A DNA stretch of 35,554 bases from Cetobacterium ceti (GCF_900167275.1 NZ_FUWX01000018.1:1-35554), one strand, 5' to 3'. Counted from the first letter of the stretch, positions 9,218 through 17,261 are shown. Notes: a model not told the origin generated them from the sequence alone. A program made the numbers and translations.

Positions 9218-9721
9218 TTGTCTAAGTTTTTAAATAAAGAAGAAAAACAATTTCAAGAGAAATTAATAAAAATCTCTAGAGTATCTAAGACAACTAAAGG
9301 AGGAAGAACAATATCTTTCTCAGTTTTAGCTGCTGTAGGTGATGGAGAAGGAAATATTGGATTAGGACTAGGAAAAGCAAATGGTGTACCTGACGCTATT
9401 AAAAAAGCAATTGCATCTGCTAAGAAAAATCTAGTTCACGTATCTTTAAAAGGAAATACTATTCCTCATGAGATCGTTGGTAAATGGGGAGCTACATCTA
9501 TATGGATGGCACCTGCATATGAAGGTACAGGAGTAATCGCTGGATCTTCATGTAGAGAGATCCTTGAGTTAGTAGGAGTACAAAACATTCTTACTAAAAT
9601 CAAAGGTTCTAGAAACAAACACAACGTTGCAAGAGCTACAGTTGAAGCTTTAAGATTATTAAGAACAGCTGAGCAAGTTGCAGCTTTAAGAGGAAAAGAA
9701 GTTAAGGATATCTTAAGCTAG
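9218..9721 (+). CDS. rpsE: 30S ribosomal protein S5 (TTG start)
   Basis: S5 is at the mRNA entry tunnel and affects decoding fidelity. The 167 residues have the double-stranded-RNA-binding-like N-terminal domain with [20 protein letters not shown] and [20 protein letters not shown], then the C-terminal [16 protein letters not shown]. The start is TTG after GAGAGGAGG. An 11-base gap to rpmD contains its SD. Confidence 0.97.
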   Translation: MSKFLNKEEKQFQEKLIKISRVSKTTKGGRTISFSVLAAVGDGEGNIGLGLGKANGVPDAIKKAIASAKKNLVHVSLKGNTIPHEIVGKWGATSIWMAPAYEGTGVIAGSSCREILELVGVQNILTKIKGSRNKHNVARATVEALRLLRTAEQVAALRGKEVKDILS

Positions 9722-9732
9722 GAGGTAGAGAA

Positions 9733-9915
9733 ATGGCAAAGCTTAGAATAGAGCTTATTAAAAGCATTATCGGAAGAAAGCCTAACCATATAGCGACTTT
9801 AAAGTCACTAGGGCTTAAGAAGATAAATGATGTGGCTGAGCATACAGCAACTCCTGAAATAAAAGGAAAGCTTGCTCAGGTGTCTTATCTTATAAAAGTA
9901 GAGGAGGTGCAATAA
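9733..9915 (+). CDS. rpmD: 50S ribosomal protein L30
   Basis: L30 is a small 50S protein of beta-alpha fold. The 60 residues include [21 protein letters not shown] and [12 protein letters not shown], the family hallmark. It is 3 bases from rplO, whose SD (GAGGAGG) is in the last codons of rpmD, so coupling is likely. Confidence 0.97.
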   Translation: MAKLRIELIKSIIGRKPNHIATLKSLGLKKINDVAEHTATPEIKGKLAQVSYLIKVEEVQ

Positions 9916-9918
9916 TCA

Positions 9919-10395
9919 ATGAAATTAAATCAATTACAACCTTCTGTACCTAAAAAAGATAGAAAAAGAGTAGGAAGAGGAGAATCTTCAGGATTAGGAA
10001 AAACTGCTGGTAAAGGAAGCAACGGACAAAAGTCAAGAGCTGGTGCTAGTGTTAAACCTTATTTCGAAGGTGGACAAATGCCTCTTTATAGAAGAGTTCC
10101 AAAGAGAGGATTCTCTAACTCTTTATTCAGAAAAGATTATGCAGTAATCAACTTATCTGATTTAAATAGATTTGAAGAAGGAACTGAAGTAACTCCTGAA
10201 TTATTAGTTGCTACAGGTATCGTTAAGAAACTTGGTGCAGGAATTAAAGTTTTAGGAAATGGGTCTTTAGAGAAAAAAGTTTCTGTTAAAGCTCATAAAG
10301 TTTCTGAATCAGCTAAAGCAGCAGTTGAAGCAAAAGGTGGATCTGTAGAAATTATAGAAATAAAATCTTTTGCAGATGTTGCAAAAAATAACTAA
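9919..10395 (+). CDS. rplO: 50S ribosomal protein L15
   Basis: L15 is a late-assembly 23S-binding protein. The 158 residues begin [20 protein letters not shown] and have the glycine-rich unfolded arm [20 protein letters not shown] and the signature [17 protein letters not shown]. The C-terminal globular part has [19 protein letters not shown] 60-base gap to secY follows. Confidence 0.97.
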   Translation: MKLNQLQPSVPKKDRKRVGRGESSGLGKTAGKGSNGQKSRAGASVKPYFEGGQMPLYRRVPKRGFSNSLFRKDYAVINLSDLNRFEEGTEVTPELLVATGIVKKLGAGIKVLGNGSLEKKVSVKAHKVSESAKAAVEAKGGSVEIIEIKSFADVAKNN

Positions 10396-10455
10396 TTATA
10401 GTATCCTTAATAGAAGGAACTTTTAAATAGTTATTATAAGGTGGGGTGAAGAGTT

Positions 10456-11736
10456 ATGACTTTGTTAGAAAAGTTTAACATGAAACTTAGAGGTATTATT
10501 AAAATTCCTGAGCTGAGGGAAAGAATAATCTTCACCTTATTGATGTTCCTAGTAGCTAGGGTAGGGACTTATATCCCTGCTCCTGGTGTAGATATAGATC
10601 GTTTGGCACAGATGACTGCGCAAAACGATCTACTAGGATACATTAATATGTTCTCAGGGGGAGCTTTTCAAAGAGTATCAATTTTTGCATTGGGAATCGT
10701 ACCCTATATCAATGCTTCAATAGTATTTAGCTTACTTGCTGTTATTATTCCGAAGCTTGAGGAGATACAAAAAGAGGGTGAATCAGGCAGAAATAAAATT
10801 ACTCAATGGACAAGATATCTTACTATTGTAATTGCCATAGTACAAGGAATCGGAGTATGTACATGGTTACAGTCCGTTGGATTAGTAACAACACCAGGAT
10901 TTTCATTTTTCTTAACAACTATTGTAACATTAACTGCTGGTACAGTATTTTTAATGTGGGTAGGAGAGCAAATCTCAGTTAAGGGTATTGGTAATGGAGT
11001 TTCATTACTTATATTTCTAAATGTAATTTCAGGTGGACCAAGAGCGATAGTTCAAACAATGCAGGATATGCAAGGAAACAAATTCCTAGTACCTGTACTA
11101 TTATTAGTGGGATTAGCAGCAGTTGTTACAATTGCTGGAATTGTAATATTCCAACTAGGTCAAAGAAAAATTCCAGTTCATTATGTTGGAAAGGGATTTG
11201 GAGGAAATAGTGGAATGGGACAAAATTCATATATTCCTTTAAAACTAAATAGTGCTGGTGTAATGCCAGTAATCTTTGCTTCAGTTGTAATGATGGTTCC
11301 ATCTTTACTAGTAAATATGTTACCTGGAACATTTCCTGGAAAAGTATTGCTAGCAAGATATTTTAGTAACTATCATCCAGTATACTTAATACTTTATGCA
11401 TTGGTTATAATTTTCTTCTCGTTTTTCTATACTGCTATTGTTTTTGATCCAGAAAAAGTTGCAGATAATTTAAAACAGGGTGGAGGAGCTATTCCAAGCA
11501 TAAGACCAGGAGCAGACACAGCTGACTATCTAGAAAGAGTTGTAACGAGAATAACCTGGGGAGGCGCTATATTCTTAGCGATTATCGCCATTTTACCGAT
11601 GATAATATTTAATGCTTTTAATCTACCAGTATTCTTTGGTGGAACAGGTATTATAATTGTTGTTGGGGTTGCTTTAGATACTGTACAACAGATAGATGCT
11701 CACCTTATTATGAAAGAATATAAGGGATTCTTATAA
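10456..11736 (+). CDS. secY: Protein translocase subunit SecY
   Basis: SecY forms the channel of the SecYEG translocon in the inner membrane. The 426 residues have the expected ten hydrophobic segments. Signatures include ARVGTYIPAPGVD at the first helix, the plug-region segment INMFSGGAFQRVSIFALGI, VGEQISVKGIGNGVSL, and QRKIPVHYVGKGFGG in the large cytoplasmic loop that binds ribosome and SecA. The start is ATG with GGTGGGGTG upstream. It ends the S10-spc transcript, as in many bacteria. Confidence 0.98.
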   Translation: MTLLEKFNMKLRGIIKIPELRERIIFTLLMFLVARVGTYIPAPGVDIDRLAQMTAQNDLLGYINMFSGGAFQRVSIFALGIVPYINASIVFSLLAVIIPKLEEIQKEGESGRNKITQWTRYLTIVIAIVQGIGVCTWLQSVGLVTTPGFSFFLTTIVTLTAGTVFLMWVGEQISVKGIGNGVSLLIFLNVISGGPRAIVQTMQDMQGNKFLVPVLLLVGLAAVVTIAGIVIFQLGQRKIPVHYVGKGFGGNSGMGQNSYIPLKLNSAGVMPVIFASVVMMVPSLLVNMLPGTFPGKVLLARYFSNYHPVYLILYALVIIFFSFFYTAIVFDPEKVADNLKQGGGAIPSIRPGADTADYLERVVTRITWGGAIFLAIIAILPMIIFNAFNLPVFFGGTGIIIVVGVALDTVQQIDAHLIMKEYKGFL

Positions 11737-11741
11737 TATCT

Positions 11742-11777
11742 ATGGCACGGCAAAAGGTCGTGTCATTTTTTATTTTT
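11742..11777 (+). terminator. Terminator after secY
   Basis: ATGGCACG (11742-11749) pairs with CGTGTCAT (11759-11766), 8 bp with one G-U pair, around a 9-base loop. It is followed by TTTTTTATTTTT and marks the end of the S10-spc operon. Confidence 0.88.
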
Positions 11778-11801
11778 AATGCAAAATAAAAAGAATTAAT
11801 G

Positions 11802-11819
11802 TATAATTAATAGTATAAT
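11802..11819 (+). promoter_or_regulatory. Probable promoter region of adk-map
   Basis: Two TATAAT boxes lie at 11802-11807 and 11814-11819, just after the secY terminator. No good -35 box is seen at the right distance from either, so the call rests on the -10 boxes and on position. Confidence 0.4.
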
Positions 11820-11842
11820 TTTAAGAATGGGAGATGAAAGTA

Positions 11843-12484
11843 ATGAATATAATGTTATTCGGAGCTCCAGGAGCTGGAAAAGGAACACAAGCTAAGTATA
11901 TTATAGATAAGTATGGTATACCACAAATATCAACTGGAGATATGTTAAGAGCTGCAATTACAGCAGGAACTCCAATGGGTATGGAAGCTAAAAAATTTAT
12001 GGATGAAGGGAAATTAGTACCTGATTCAACTATAATCGGAATTATAAAAGAGAGATTATCTCAAGAGGATTGTAAAAAAGGATTTATTCTTGATGGATTC
12101 CCAAGAACTCTAGCTCAAGCAGAAGCTCTTGAAGAATTAATGAAAGAATTAAATATTAAGTTAGATAAGGTTATATCATTAAATGTACCTGATGAATTAA
12201 TCGTAGGAAGAATTACTGGAAGAAGAGTATGTCCTGCTTGTGGAGCATCTTTCCATACAGTATTTAATCCATCTAAAGTAGAGGGAAAATGTGATTACTG
12301 TGGAGCAGATTTAATTACTAGAAAGGATGATACAGCTGAAACTGTTAACAAAAGACTAGAAGCATATCATTCACAAACTGCACCTTTATTTGACTTTTAC
12401 AAAGATAGAGATGTTTTAGTAGAATTAGATGGAACTAAAGAGATTGAAGAAATTAAAAATGAAATTTTTTCTATTTTAGGTTAA
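11843..12484 (+). CDS. adk: Adenylate kinase, zinc-type LID
   Basis: Adenylate kinase interconverts ATP + AMP and 2 ADP in the cytosol. I place the start at ATG 11843, giving [16 protein letters not shown] (213 residues). The in-frame ATG at 11834 directly abuts the SD GGGAG (11829-11833) and is too close. The P-loop GAPGAGKGT is at residues 7-15, and the AMP-binding segment has STGDMLR and DGFPRT. The LID has four cysteines (C130, C133, C150, C153, two CxxC pairs), so it should bind structural zinc like the Gram-positive enzymes. A 27-base gap to map follows. Confidence 0.97.
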   Translation: MNIMLFGAPGAGKGTQAKYIIDKYGIPQISTGDMLRAAITAGTPMGMEAKKFMDEGKLVPDSTIIGIIKERLSQEDCKKGFILDGFPRTLAQAEALEELMKELNIKLDKVISLNVPDELIVGRITGRRVCPACGASFHTVFNPSKVEGKCDYCGADLITRKDDTAETVNKRLEAYHSQTAPLFDFYKDRDVLVELDGTKEIEEIKNEIFSILG

Positions 12485-12511
12485 TTATTATAAGGGTTAG
12501 AAAGGATTAAT

Positions 12512-13279
12512 ATGGTAGTTTTAAAAACCTTAGATGAGATTAAAGAAATAAAAAAAGCAAATGAAATAATTGCTAGATTATACGAAGAGGTTTTACCAAA
12601 GTATATAAAAGCTGGAGTTTCTACCTTAGAATTAAATAATATAATTGAAGATTATATTAGAACAGCAGGAGCAATTCCTGCTACTATAGGAGTAGGAGGC
12701 CCAGTTAATCCTTATCCAGCTGGATCTTGTATCTCTGTAAATGAAGAAGTAGTTCATGGAATTCCAAGAGCTAATAAGATTTTACAAGAGGGAGACATTG
12801 TCGGTGTTGACGTAGTAACTAATTTAAATGGATATTTTGGAGATTCTGCTATTACTTTCCCAGTTGGGAAAATAGATGAAGAAGCAACAAGATTACTAGA
12901 AGTAACTAAGGTGGCTAGAGATATTGGTATTGAAGCTGCAGTTGCAGGAAATAGATTAGGAGATGTAGGTCATGCCATACAACAATATGTTGAGAAAAAT
13001 GGATTTACTGTGGTAAGAGATTTTTCTGGACATGGTGTTGGAAAAGCTATGCATGAGGATCCATGTATTCCTAACTTTGGAAGAAGAGGAAGAGGGTTAA
13101 AAATTGAAGATGGAATGGTTTTAGCAATAGAGCCAATGGTTAATGAAGGAAGCTATAAAGTTAGTATTGAGAATGATGGTTGGACTGTTGTAACAAGGGA
13201 TGGAAAGAGATCAGCTCACTTTGAACACTCTATAGCAATTATAGACGGAAAGCCACTAATTTTAAGTAAATTAGACTAA
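12512..13279 (+). CDS. map: Methionine aminopeptidase, type I
   Basis: This enzyme removes the initiator methionine from new proteins. The 255 residues fit the short type I form. The metal and catalytic residues are visible in order: His in VVHGIPR, Asp in GDIVGVDVV, Asp in YFGDSAITF, His in FSGHGVGKAMHEDP, Glu in AIEPMVNEG, and Glu in HFEHSIAI. It sits between adk and infA, the usual order in Firmicutes and related phyla. Confidence 0.97.
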   Translation: MVVLKTLDEIKEIKKANEIIARLYEEVLPKYIKAGVSTLELNNIIEDYIRTAGAIPATIGVGGPVNPYPAGSCISVNEEVVHGIPRANKILQEGDIVGVDVVTNLNGYFGDSAITFPVGKIDEEATRLLEVTKVARDIGIEAAVAGNRLGDVGHAIQQYVEKNGFTVVRDFSGHGVGKAMHEDPCIPNFGRRGRGLKIEDGMVLAIEPMVNEGSYKVSIENDGWTVVTRDGKRSAHFEHSIAIIDGKPLILSKLD

Positions 13280-13297
13280 ATATTTATCAAAAATAGC

Positions 13298-13326
13298 TAG
13301 ACTTTTTTTGATAGAAATGATACAAT
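13298..13326 (+). promoter_or_regulatory. Promoter upstream of infA
   Basis: The -35 box TAGACT (13298-13303) and -10 box TACAAT (13321-13326) are 17 bases apart, giving a start near 13333. A hairpin of TATCAAAAA (13285-13293) with TTTTTGATA (13305-13313) overlaps it. That stem has no T run after it, so I do not call it a terminator. The promoter would let infA and the alpha operon be made apart from adk-map. Confidence 0.65.
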
Positions 13327-13356
13327 GGTTTGAAGTTCTGTTCGATAGGAGGAATT

Positions 13357-13575
13357 ATGTCAAAAAAGGATGTTATCGAATTAGAAGGTACTATTATTGA
13401 GGCCCTTCCTAATGCGATGTTTCAGGTTGAATTAGAGAATGGTCATACGATTTTAGGGCACATTTCTGGAAAAATGAGAATGAACTATATTAAAATTTTA
13501 CCAGGAGACAAGGTAACGGTACAAATCTCACCTTATGATTTATCAAGAGGTAGAATAGTATACAGGAAAAAGTAG
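13357..13575 (+). CDS. infA: Translation initiation factor IF-1
   Basis: IF-1 blocks the A site during initiation. The start at ATG 13357 gives the standard 72 residues beginning [18 protein letters not shown]. The SD AGGAGG (13348-13353) lies just before it. An upstream in-frame TTG at 13330 would lie before the SD and is rejected. The OB fold signatures are [16 protein letters not shown] and the terminal [10 protein letters not shown]. Confidence 0.97.
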   Translation: MSKKDVIELEGTIIEALPNAMFQVELENGHTILGHISGKMRMNYIKILPGDKVTVQISPYDLSRGRIVYRKK

Positions 13576-13602
13576 TATCTAGTATCGTGAAAGGAGGTAA
13601 AA

Positions 13603-13716
13603 ATGAAGGTAAGAGCATCAGTTAAACCTATTTGCGACAAATGTAAAGTTATCAAGAGACACGGGAAGATCAGAGTAATCTGTGAAAATCCAAAGCATAA
13701 GCAAGTTCAAGGATAA
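13603..13716 (+). CDS. rpmJ: 50S ribosomal protein L36, zinc type
   Basis: L36 is the smallest 50S protein. The 37 residues begin [20 protein letters not shown]. The zinc ligands C11, C14, C27 and H32 are all present, so this is the C-plus form. The SD AAGGAGG precedes the ATG by 6 bases. Its position between infA and rpsM is the normal one. It is followed by a 164-base structured gap. Confidence 0.96.
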   Translation: MKVRASVKPICDKCKVIKRHGKIRVICENPKHKQVQG

Positions 13717-13732
13717 TTTTATATTTAAATAT

Positions 13733-13864
13733 TAGTACTGACATTGGAAGTACTGTAAAGGTATGTTGGACTGTAGGGTCCTTTCTTATGGATCGCCAGC
13801 CATAAGGCATATCGAAGAAAGTCTTTAGATGGTTCTTATACCATCGAATATATAAATTTTCGGA
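13733..13864 (+). promoter_or_regulatory. Candidate structured leader before rpsM (S4-type alpha operon leader)
   Basis: Four helices can be drawn. AGTACT (13734-13739) pairs with AGTACT (13749-13754). GGAC (13768-13771) pairs with GTCC (13778-13781). CTTATGG (13785-13791) pairs with CCATAAG (13800-13806), and CTTTC (13781-13785) can extend outward with GAAAG (13817-13821). GATGGT (13828-13833) pairs with ACCATC (13840-13845). CGAA (13845-13848) may meet TTCG near the SD. The E. coli alpha operon has its S4-binding leader at this same junction, and rpsD is three genes downstream here. Pairings are seen; S4 control is inferred by position. Confidence 0.55.
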
Positions 13865-13880
13865 AGAGGAGGAATCAATT

Positions 13881-14237
13881 TTGGCTAGAATCGCAGGAGT
13901 AGATATTCCTAGAAATAAAAGAGTTGAGATTGCGTTAACTTATATTTATGGAATTGGAAAACCAACTTCACAAAAAGTTTTAAAAGAAGCAGGAGTTAGC
14001 TTTGATACAAGAGTTAAAGATTTAACTGAAGAAGAAATAAACAAAATCAGAGCTATCATTGAAAACGTTAAAGTAGAGGGTGACCTTAGAAAAGACGTTA
14101 GACTTGCTATAAAAAGATTAATGGACATCAGATGTTACAGAGGATTAAGACATAAAATGAATCTACCTGTAAGAGGACAAAAATCTAAAACAAATGCAAG
14201 AACTAGAAAAGGTCCTAAAAAACCTATTAAAAAATAA
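13881..14237 (+). CDS. rpsM: 30S ribosomal protein S13 (TTG start)
   Basis: S13 is at the top of the 30S head and contacts L5 and P-site tRNA. The 118 residues begin [20 protein letters not shown] and have [15 protein letters not shown] (helix-two-turn-helix) and the C-terminal [20 protein letters not shown], followed by a basic tail. The start is TTG, 7 bases after GAGGAGG. It is the first gene of the alpha group rpsM-rpsK-rpsD-rpoA-rplQ. Confidence 0.97.
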   Translation: MARIAGVDIPRNKRVEIALTYIYGIGKPTSQKVLKEAGVSFDTRVKDLTEEEINKIRAIIENVKVEGDLRKDVRLAIKRLMDIRCYRGLRHKMNLPVRGQKSKTNARTRKGPKKPIKK

Positions 14238-14294
14238 TTAAGCTTATTGTAGTATAGAAATAGAAAGGCTTTTAAAGTAAGGAGGTAGCTAAAG

Positions 14295-14684
14295 TTGGCT
14301 AAGAAGAAGGTAGCTAAGATCAAGAAAAAATTAAAAAATATTCCTAATGGAATAGCTCATATACACTCAACTTTCAACAACACTATAATCGCTATTACTG
14401 ATACTGAAGGGAAAGTAATTAGCTGGAAATCAGGTGGAACTTCTGGGTTCAAAGGAACTAAGAAGGGTACTCCATTCGCGGCTCAAATCGCAGCAGAGCA
14501 AGCAGCTCAAATCGCAACGGAAAATGGAATGAAGAAATTAGAAGTAAGAGTGAAAGGTCCTGGATCAGGAAGAGAAGCTGGAATCAGATCTCTTCAAGCA
14601 GCTGGGTTAGAAGTTACAAAGATTACTGACGTAACTCCAGTTCCACACAATGGATGTAGACCACCAAAAAGAAGAAGAGTGTAA
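14295..14684 (+). CDS. rpsK: 30S ribosomal protein S11 (TTG start)
   Basis: S11 lies on the 30S platform by the SD-antiSD helix. The 129 residues have [19 protein letters not shown], the [14 protein letters not shown] helix, and the C-terminal signature [18 protein letters not shown]. The start is TTG after AAGGAGG. The gap before it (14238-14294) carries a short motif that recurs in the gap after it. Confidence 0.97.
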   Translation: MAKKKVAKIKKKLKNIPNGIAHIHSTFNNTIIAITDTEGKVISWKSGGTSGFKGTKKGTPFAAQIAAEQAAQIATENGMKKLEVRVKGPGSGREAGIRSLQAAGLEVTKITDVTPVPHNGCRPPKRRRV

Positions 14685-14758
14685 TCACTTTTATTGGTAA
14701 GGCATTAAGCTCATTATCGTAGTTATAATTTAATAAGTGAAGGAGGAACAAATAAGAG

Positions 14759-15346
14759 ATGGCAAGAAATAGACAGCCTATTTTAAAGAGATGTAGAGCT
14801 CTTGGAATCGATCCAGTTGTTTTAGGAGTTAACAAATCTTCAAAAAGAGGGATGAGACCAAACGCTAATAAAAAGCCTACAGAGTACGCTATTCAATTAA
14901 ATGAAAAGCAGAAGGCTAAGTTCATATATAACGTAATGGAGAAGCAGTTCAGAAAGCTTTATGAGGAAGCAACTAGAAAAGATGGTGTAACAGGTTTAAA
15001 TCTAATCCAATATTTAGAGAGAAGATTAGAGAACGTTGTTTACAGATTAGGTTTTGCTAAGACTAGAAGACAAGCAAGACAAGTAGTTTCTCACGGACAT
15101 ATTGCAGTAAATGGAAGAAGGGTAAATATTGCTTCTTATAGAGTAAAAGCAGGAGACGTAGTTTCTGTAATTGAAAACTCTAAAAATATTGATTTAATAA
15201 AGAACGCAGTAGAAGAGAGTGCAGTTCCAGCATGGTTACAGTTAGATAAAGCTAACTTTGCAGGTACAGTTCTTCAGAACCCAACTAAAGACGATTTAGA
15301 TTTCGATCTAAATGAAGCTTTAATAGTTGAGTTCTATTCTAGATAA
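14759..15346 (+). CDS. rpsD: 30S ribosomal protein S4, zinc-independent type
   Basis: S4 initiates 16S assembly and is the alpha-operon repressor in E. coli. The 195 residues begin ARNRQPILKRCRALGIDP, lack the CxxC zinc pairs of the C-plus form, and contain the S4 RNA-binding domain ARRQ-type segment KTRRQARQVVSHGHIAVNGR. It is located in the alpha operon as in E. coli, not alone as in Bacillus subtilis. The SD AAGGAGG lies next to the base of a potential stem, TCACTT (14685-14690) with AAGTGA (14735-14740). Confidence 0.97.
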   Translation: MARNRQPILKRCRALGIDPVVLGVNKSSKRGMRPNANKKPTEYAIQLNEKQKAKFIYNVMEKQFRKLYEEATRKDGVTGLNLIQYLERRLENVVYRLGFAKTRRQARQVVSHGHIAVNGRRVNIASYRVKAGDVVSVIENSKNIDLIKNAVEESAVPAWLQLDKANFAGTVLQNPTKDDLDFDLNEALIVEFYSR

Positions 15347-15372
15347 TAAACCCTTTAATAGGAGTTGATCAG

Positions 15373-16350
15373 ATGTTAAAAATCGAAAAACATGCTAGGG
15401 GTATTAACATTACCGAAGTAAAAGAAAATGACTTCAAAGGGCAATACATTATTGAGCCTTTATATAGAGGATATGGGCACACAATTGGTAACGCTTTAAG
15501 AAGAGTATTACTTTCGTCTATACCTGGAGCAGCTATCAAGGGTGTAAGAATTGATGGAGTATTAAGCGAATTTTCTGTTGTAGAAGGAATTAAAGAAGCT
15601 GTAACAGATATTATTCTTAATATAAAAGAAATTGTTATTAAAACAGAATCTGCGGGAGAGAGAAAAATGACTCTTTCTGCAAGAGGACCTAAAGTAGTTA
15701 CTGCAGCTGATATTATTCCTGATGTTGGACTAGAAATTGTGAATCCAGATCAAGTTATCTGTACATTAACTACAGATAGAGAGCTTGATATGGAATTCTT
15801 AGTAGATACTGGAGAAGGATTTGTAGTATCAGAAGATATTGAGAAGAAAGACTGGCCAGTTGATTATATAGCAGTTGATGCTATATATACTCCAATTAGA
15901 AAAGTATCTTATGCAATTGAAGATACAATGGTTGGAAGAATGACTGACTTTGATAAATTAACACTAGACGTTGAAACAGACGGAAGTGTTGCAATAAGAG
16001 ATGCAATTTCTTATGCAGTTGAGCTTTTAAAACTTCATTTAGATCCATTCCTAGATTTAGGAAATAGAATGGATCACTTAAGAGTGGATATTGAAGAAGA
16101 GGAAGAAACTACTTCAAGCACTACTAAGGATGATAATGTTTTAAATATCAAAATAGAAGAGCTAGATTTAACAGTTAGATCATTCAACTGTTTAAAGAAA
16201 GCTGGAATAGAAGAGGTTGGACAACTTGCGAGAATGTCAATGAACGAGCTTCTAAAAATAAAAAATCTAGGAAGAAAATCGCTAGATGAGATCCTTGAAA
16301 AGATGAAAGAATTAGGTTTCGATCTTAATAGTAATGGATCTGTTGAATAA
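15373..16350 (+). CDS. rpoA: DNA-directed RNA polymerase alpha subunit
   Basis: Alpha dimerises to start RNA polymerase assembly. The 325 residues are of normal length. The N-terminal domain (about 1-230) has YGHTIGNALRRVLLSSIPGAA, the dimer signature. An acidic linker (EEEEETTSSTTKDD) leads to the C-terminal domain (about 258-320), with LDLTVRSFNCLKKAGI and LLKIKNLGRKSLDEI, which binds UP elements and activators. A 24-base gap to rplQ follows. Confidence 0.98.
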   Translation: MLKIEKHARGINITEVKENDFKGQYIIEPLYRGYGHTIGNALRRVLLSSIPGAAIKGVRIDGVLSEFSVVEGIKEAVTDIILNIKEIVIKTESAGERKMTLSARGPKVVTAADIIPDVGLEIVNPDQVICTLTTDRELDMEFLVDTGEGFVVSEDIEKKDWPVDYIAVDAIYTPIRKVSYAIEDTMVGRMTDFDKLTLDVETDGSVAIRDAISYAVELLKLHLDPFLDLGNRMDHLRVDIEEEEETTSSTTKDDNVLNIKIEELDLTVRSFNCLKKAGIEEVGQLARMSMNELLKIKNLGRKSLDEILEKMKELGFDLNSNGSVE

Positions 16351-16374
16351 TTAGACAAGGAGGATAGCTAACTA

Positions 16375-16725
16375 ATGAATCATAATAAATCATATAGAAA
16401 GTTAGGTAGAAGAGCTGATCACAGAAAAGCTATGCTTATGAACTTAACTATATCATTAATTTTATCTGATAGAATTGAAACTACAGTTACTAGAGCAAAA
16501 GAATTAAGAAAGTTTGCTGAGAGAATGATCACTCTTGGTAAAAAAGGAACTCTTGACTCAAGAAGAAGAGCATTTGCTTTCTTAAGAAGTGAAGAAGCTG
16601 TAGCTAAGTTATTTAACGATTTAGCACCTAAATATGCTGAAAGAAATGGTGGATACACTAGAATCATGAAAACTTCAGTAAGAAAAGGTGACTCTGCTGA
16701 AATGGCAATAATCGAGTTAGTTTAA
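16375..16725 (+). CDS. rplQ: 50S ribosomal protein L17
   Basis: L17 lies near the tunnel exit. The 116 residues, the short bacterial form, begin [20 protein letters not shown] and include [17 protein letters not shown] and [20 protein letters not shown]. It is the last gene of the alpha group, and a terminator follows within 12 bases. Confidence 0.98.
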   Translation: MNHNKSYRKLGRRADHRKAMLMNLTISLILSDRIETTVTRAKELRKFAERMITLGKKGTLDSRRRAFAFLRSEEAVAKLFNDLAPKYAERNGGYTRIMKTSVRKGDSAEMAIIELV

Positions 16726-16736
16726 TAATTAGCTTG

Positions 16737-16768
16737 AAAAGGGACTAAGTTTTAGTCCCTTTTTTTTA
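16737..16768 (+). terminator. Terminator of the alpha operon
   Basis: AAAAGGGACTAA (16737-16748) pairs with TTAGTCCC and the T run (16752-16763) over a GTT loop, and a total of eight or nine T follow. Confidence 0.94.
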
Positions 16769-16799
16769 TAAAATAAAAAGGAAAAAAATTAAAATGGGG

Positions 16800-16938
16800 T
16801 ATAATATATGCAAGGGTGGAGATAATAGACTCTTAGTCTTTATTATTGGTTTAAAATGGGGTTTTACCCCAAAGTGACTTAACAAATACTCCCCCCAAAA
16901 GGCCCGTTTTATACGGGCCTCTCCCATTTTCTAGGAGG
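16800..16938 (+). promoter_or_regulatory. Structured leader or small RNA before the rhodanese-like gene
   Basis: A TATAAT box (16800-16805) without a clear -35 starts the region. Three hairpins follow. ATAATA and GACT (822-831 of 16 kb) pair with AGTC and TATTAT (835-846). TGGGGT (16857-16862) pairs with ACCCCA (16866-16871). AGGCCCGT (16900-16907) pairs with ACGGGCCT (16913-16920). A run of six C (16891-16896) and CTCC (16921-16924) can pair with the SD (AGGAGG, 16933-16938). The region is far more GC-rich than its surroundings. I match it to no known riboswitch; a separate small RNA is possible, although the last hairpin lacks a good T run. Confidence 0.5.
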
Positions 16939-16943
16939 AAATT

Positions 16944-17261
16944 ATGATAATAGAGATTGGAAAAGAAAAAGCTTTAGAATTATTGAATAATCACCAAATT
17001 ATGGTTATTGATGCTAGATCTGCTGAAGAGGTTGAAGAAAGTGAAACTTTAACAGAGGATACAATTAATTTAACAACAGAAGATAAAAATCATTTTGATA
17101 TGATGGTAAACATGCTTCCTAAAGATGTTGAGTATTTAATATATTCTAATAATGGAATTAGCTCATTGAGATTAGCTAGAACTTTAGAAGAGCTTGGATT
17201 TGAAAGAATATATAACTTAACTGATGGAATAGAAAACTTTAATGTAGAAATGGGTTCATGA
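16944..17261 (+). CDS. Rhodanese-fold protein without catalytic cysteine
   Basis: The 105 residues fit a single rhodanese homology domain: VIDARSAEEV at about 21-30 is the CH2A-type strand, and LEELGFERIYNLTDGIENF near the end is the usual LRxxGFxxVxxLxGG region. The active loop, normally YCxxGxRS, reads YSNNGISS (67-74), so Ser68 replaces the sulfur-carrying Cys. Sulfurtransfer is therefore not expected, and a binding or regulatory role is more likely. It has a good SD (AGGAGG) and stands alone behind a long folded leader. The specific function is unknown. Confidence 0.85.
   Translation: MIIEIGKEKALELLNNHQIMVIDARSAEEVEESETLTEDTINLTTEDKNHFDMMVNMLPKDVEYLIYSNNGISSLRLARTLEELGFERIYNLTDGIENFNVEMGS

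Noticed and set aside
13285-13313. TATCAAAAA/TTTTTGATA hairpin after map as a terminator
   Set aside because: The stem is almost all A-T with an 11-base loop and no T tail, and it overlaps the infA promoter.
13330-13356. TTG-started extension of infA
   Set aside because: The SD AGGAGG lies downstream of that TTG and IF-1 is 72 residues from the ATG at 13357.
16900-16920. Reading the AGGCCCGT/ACGGGCCT hairpin as a plain terminator
   Set aside because: No T run follows (CTCCCATTTT), and the SD of the next gene begins 13 bases later. I keep it as a leader element instead.
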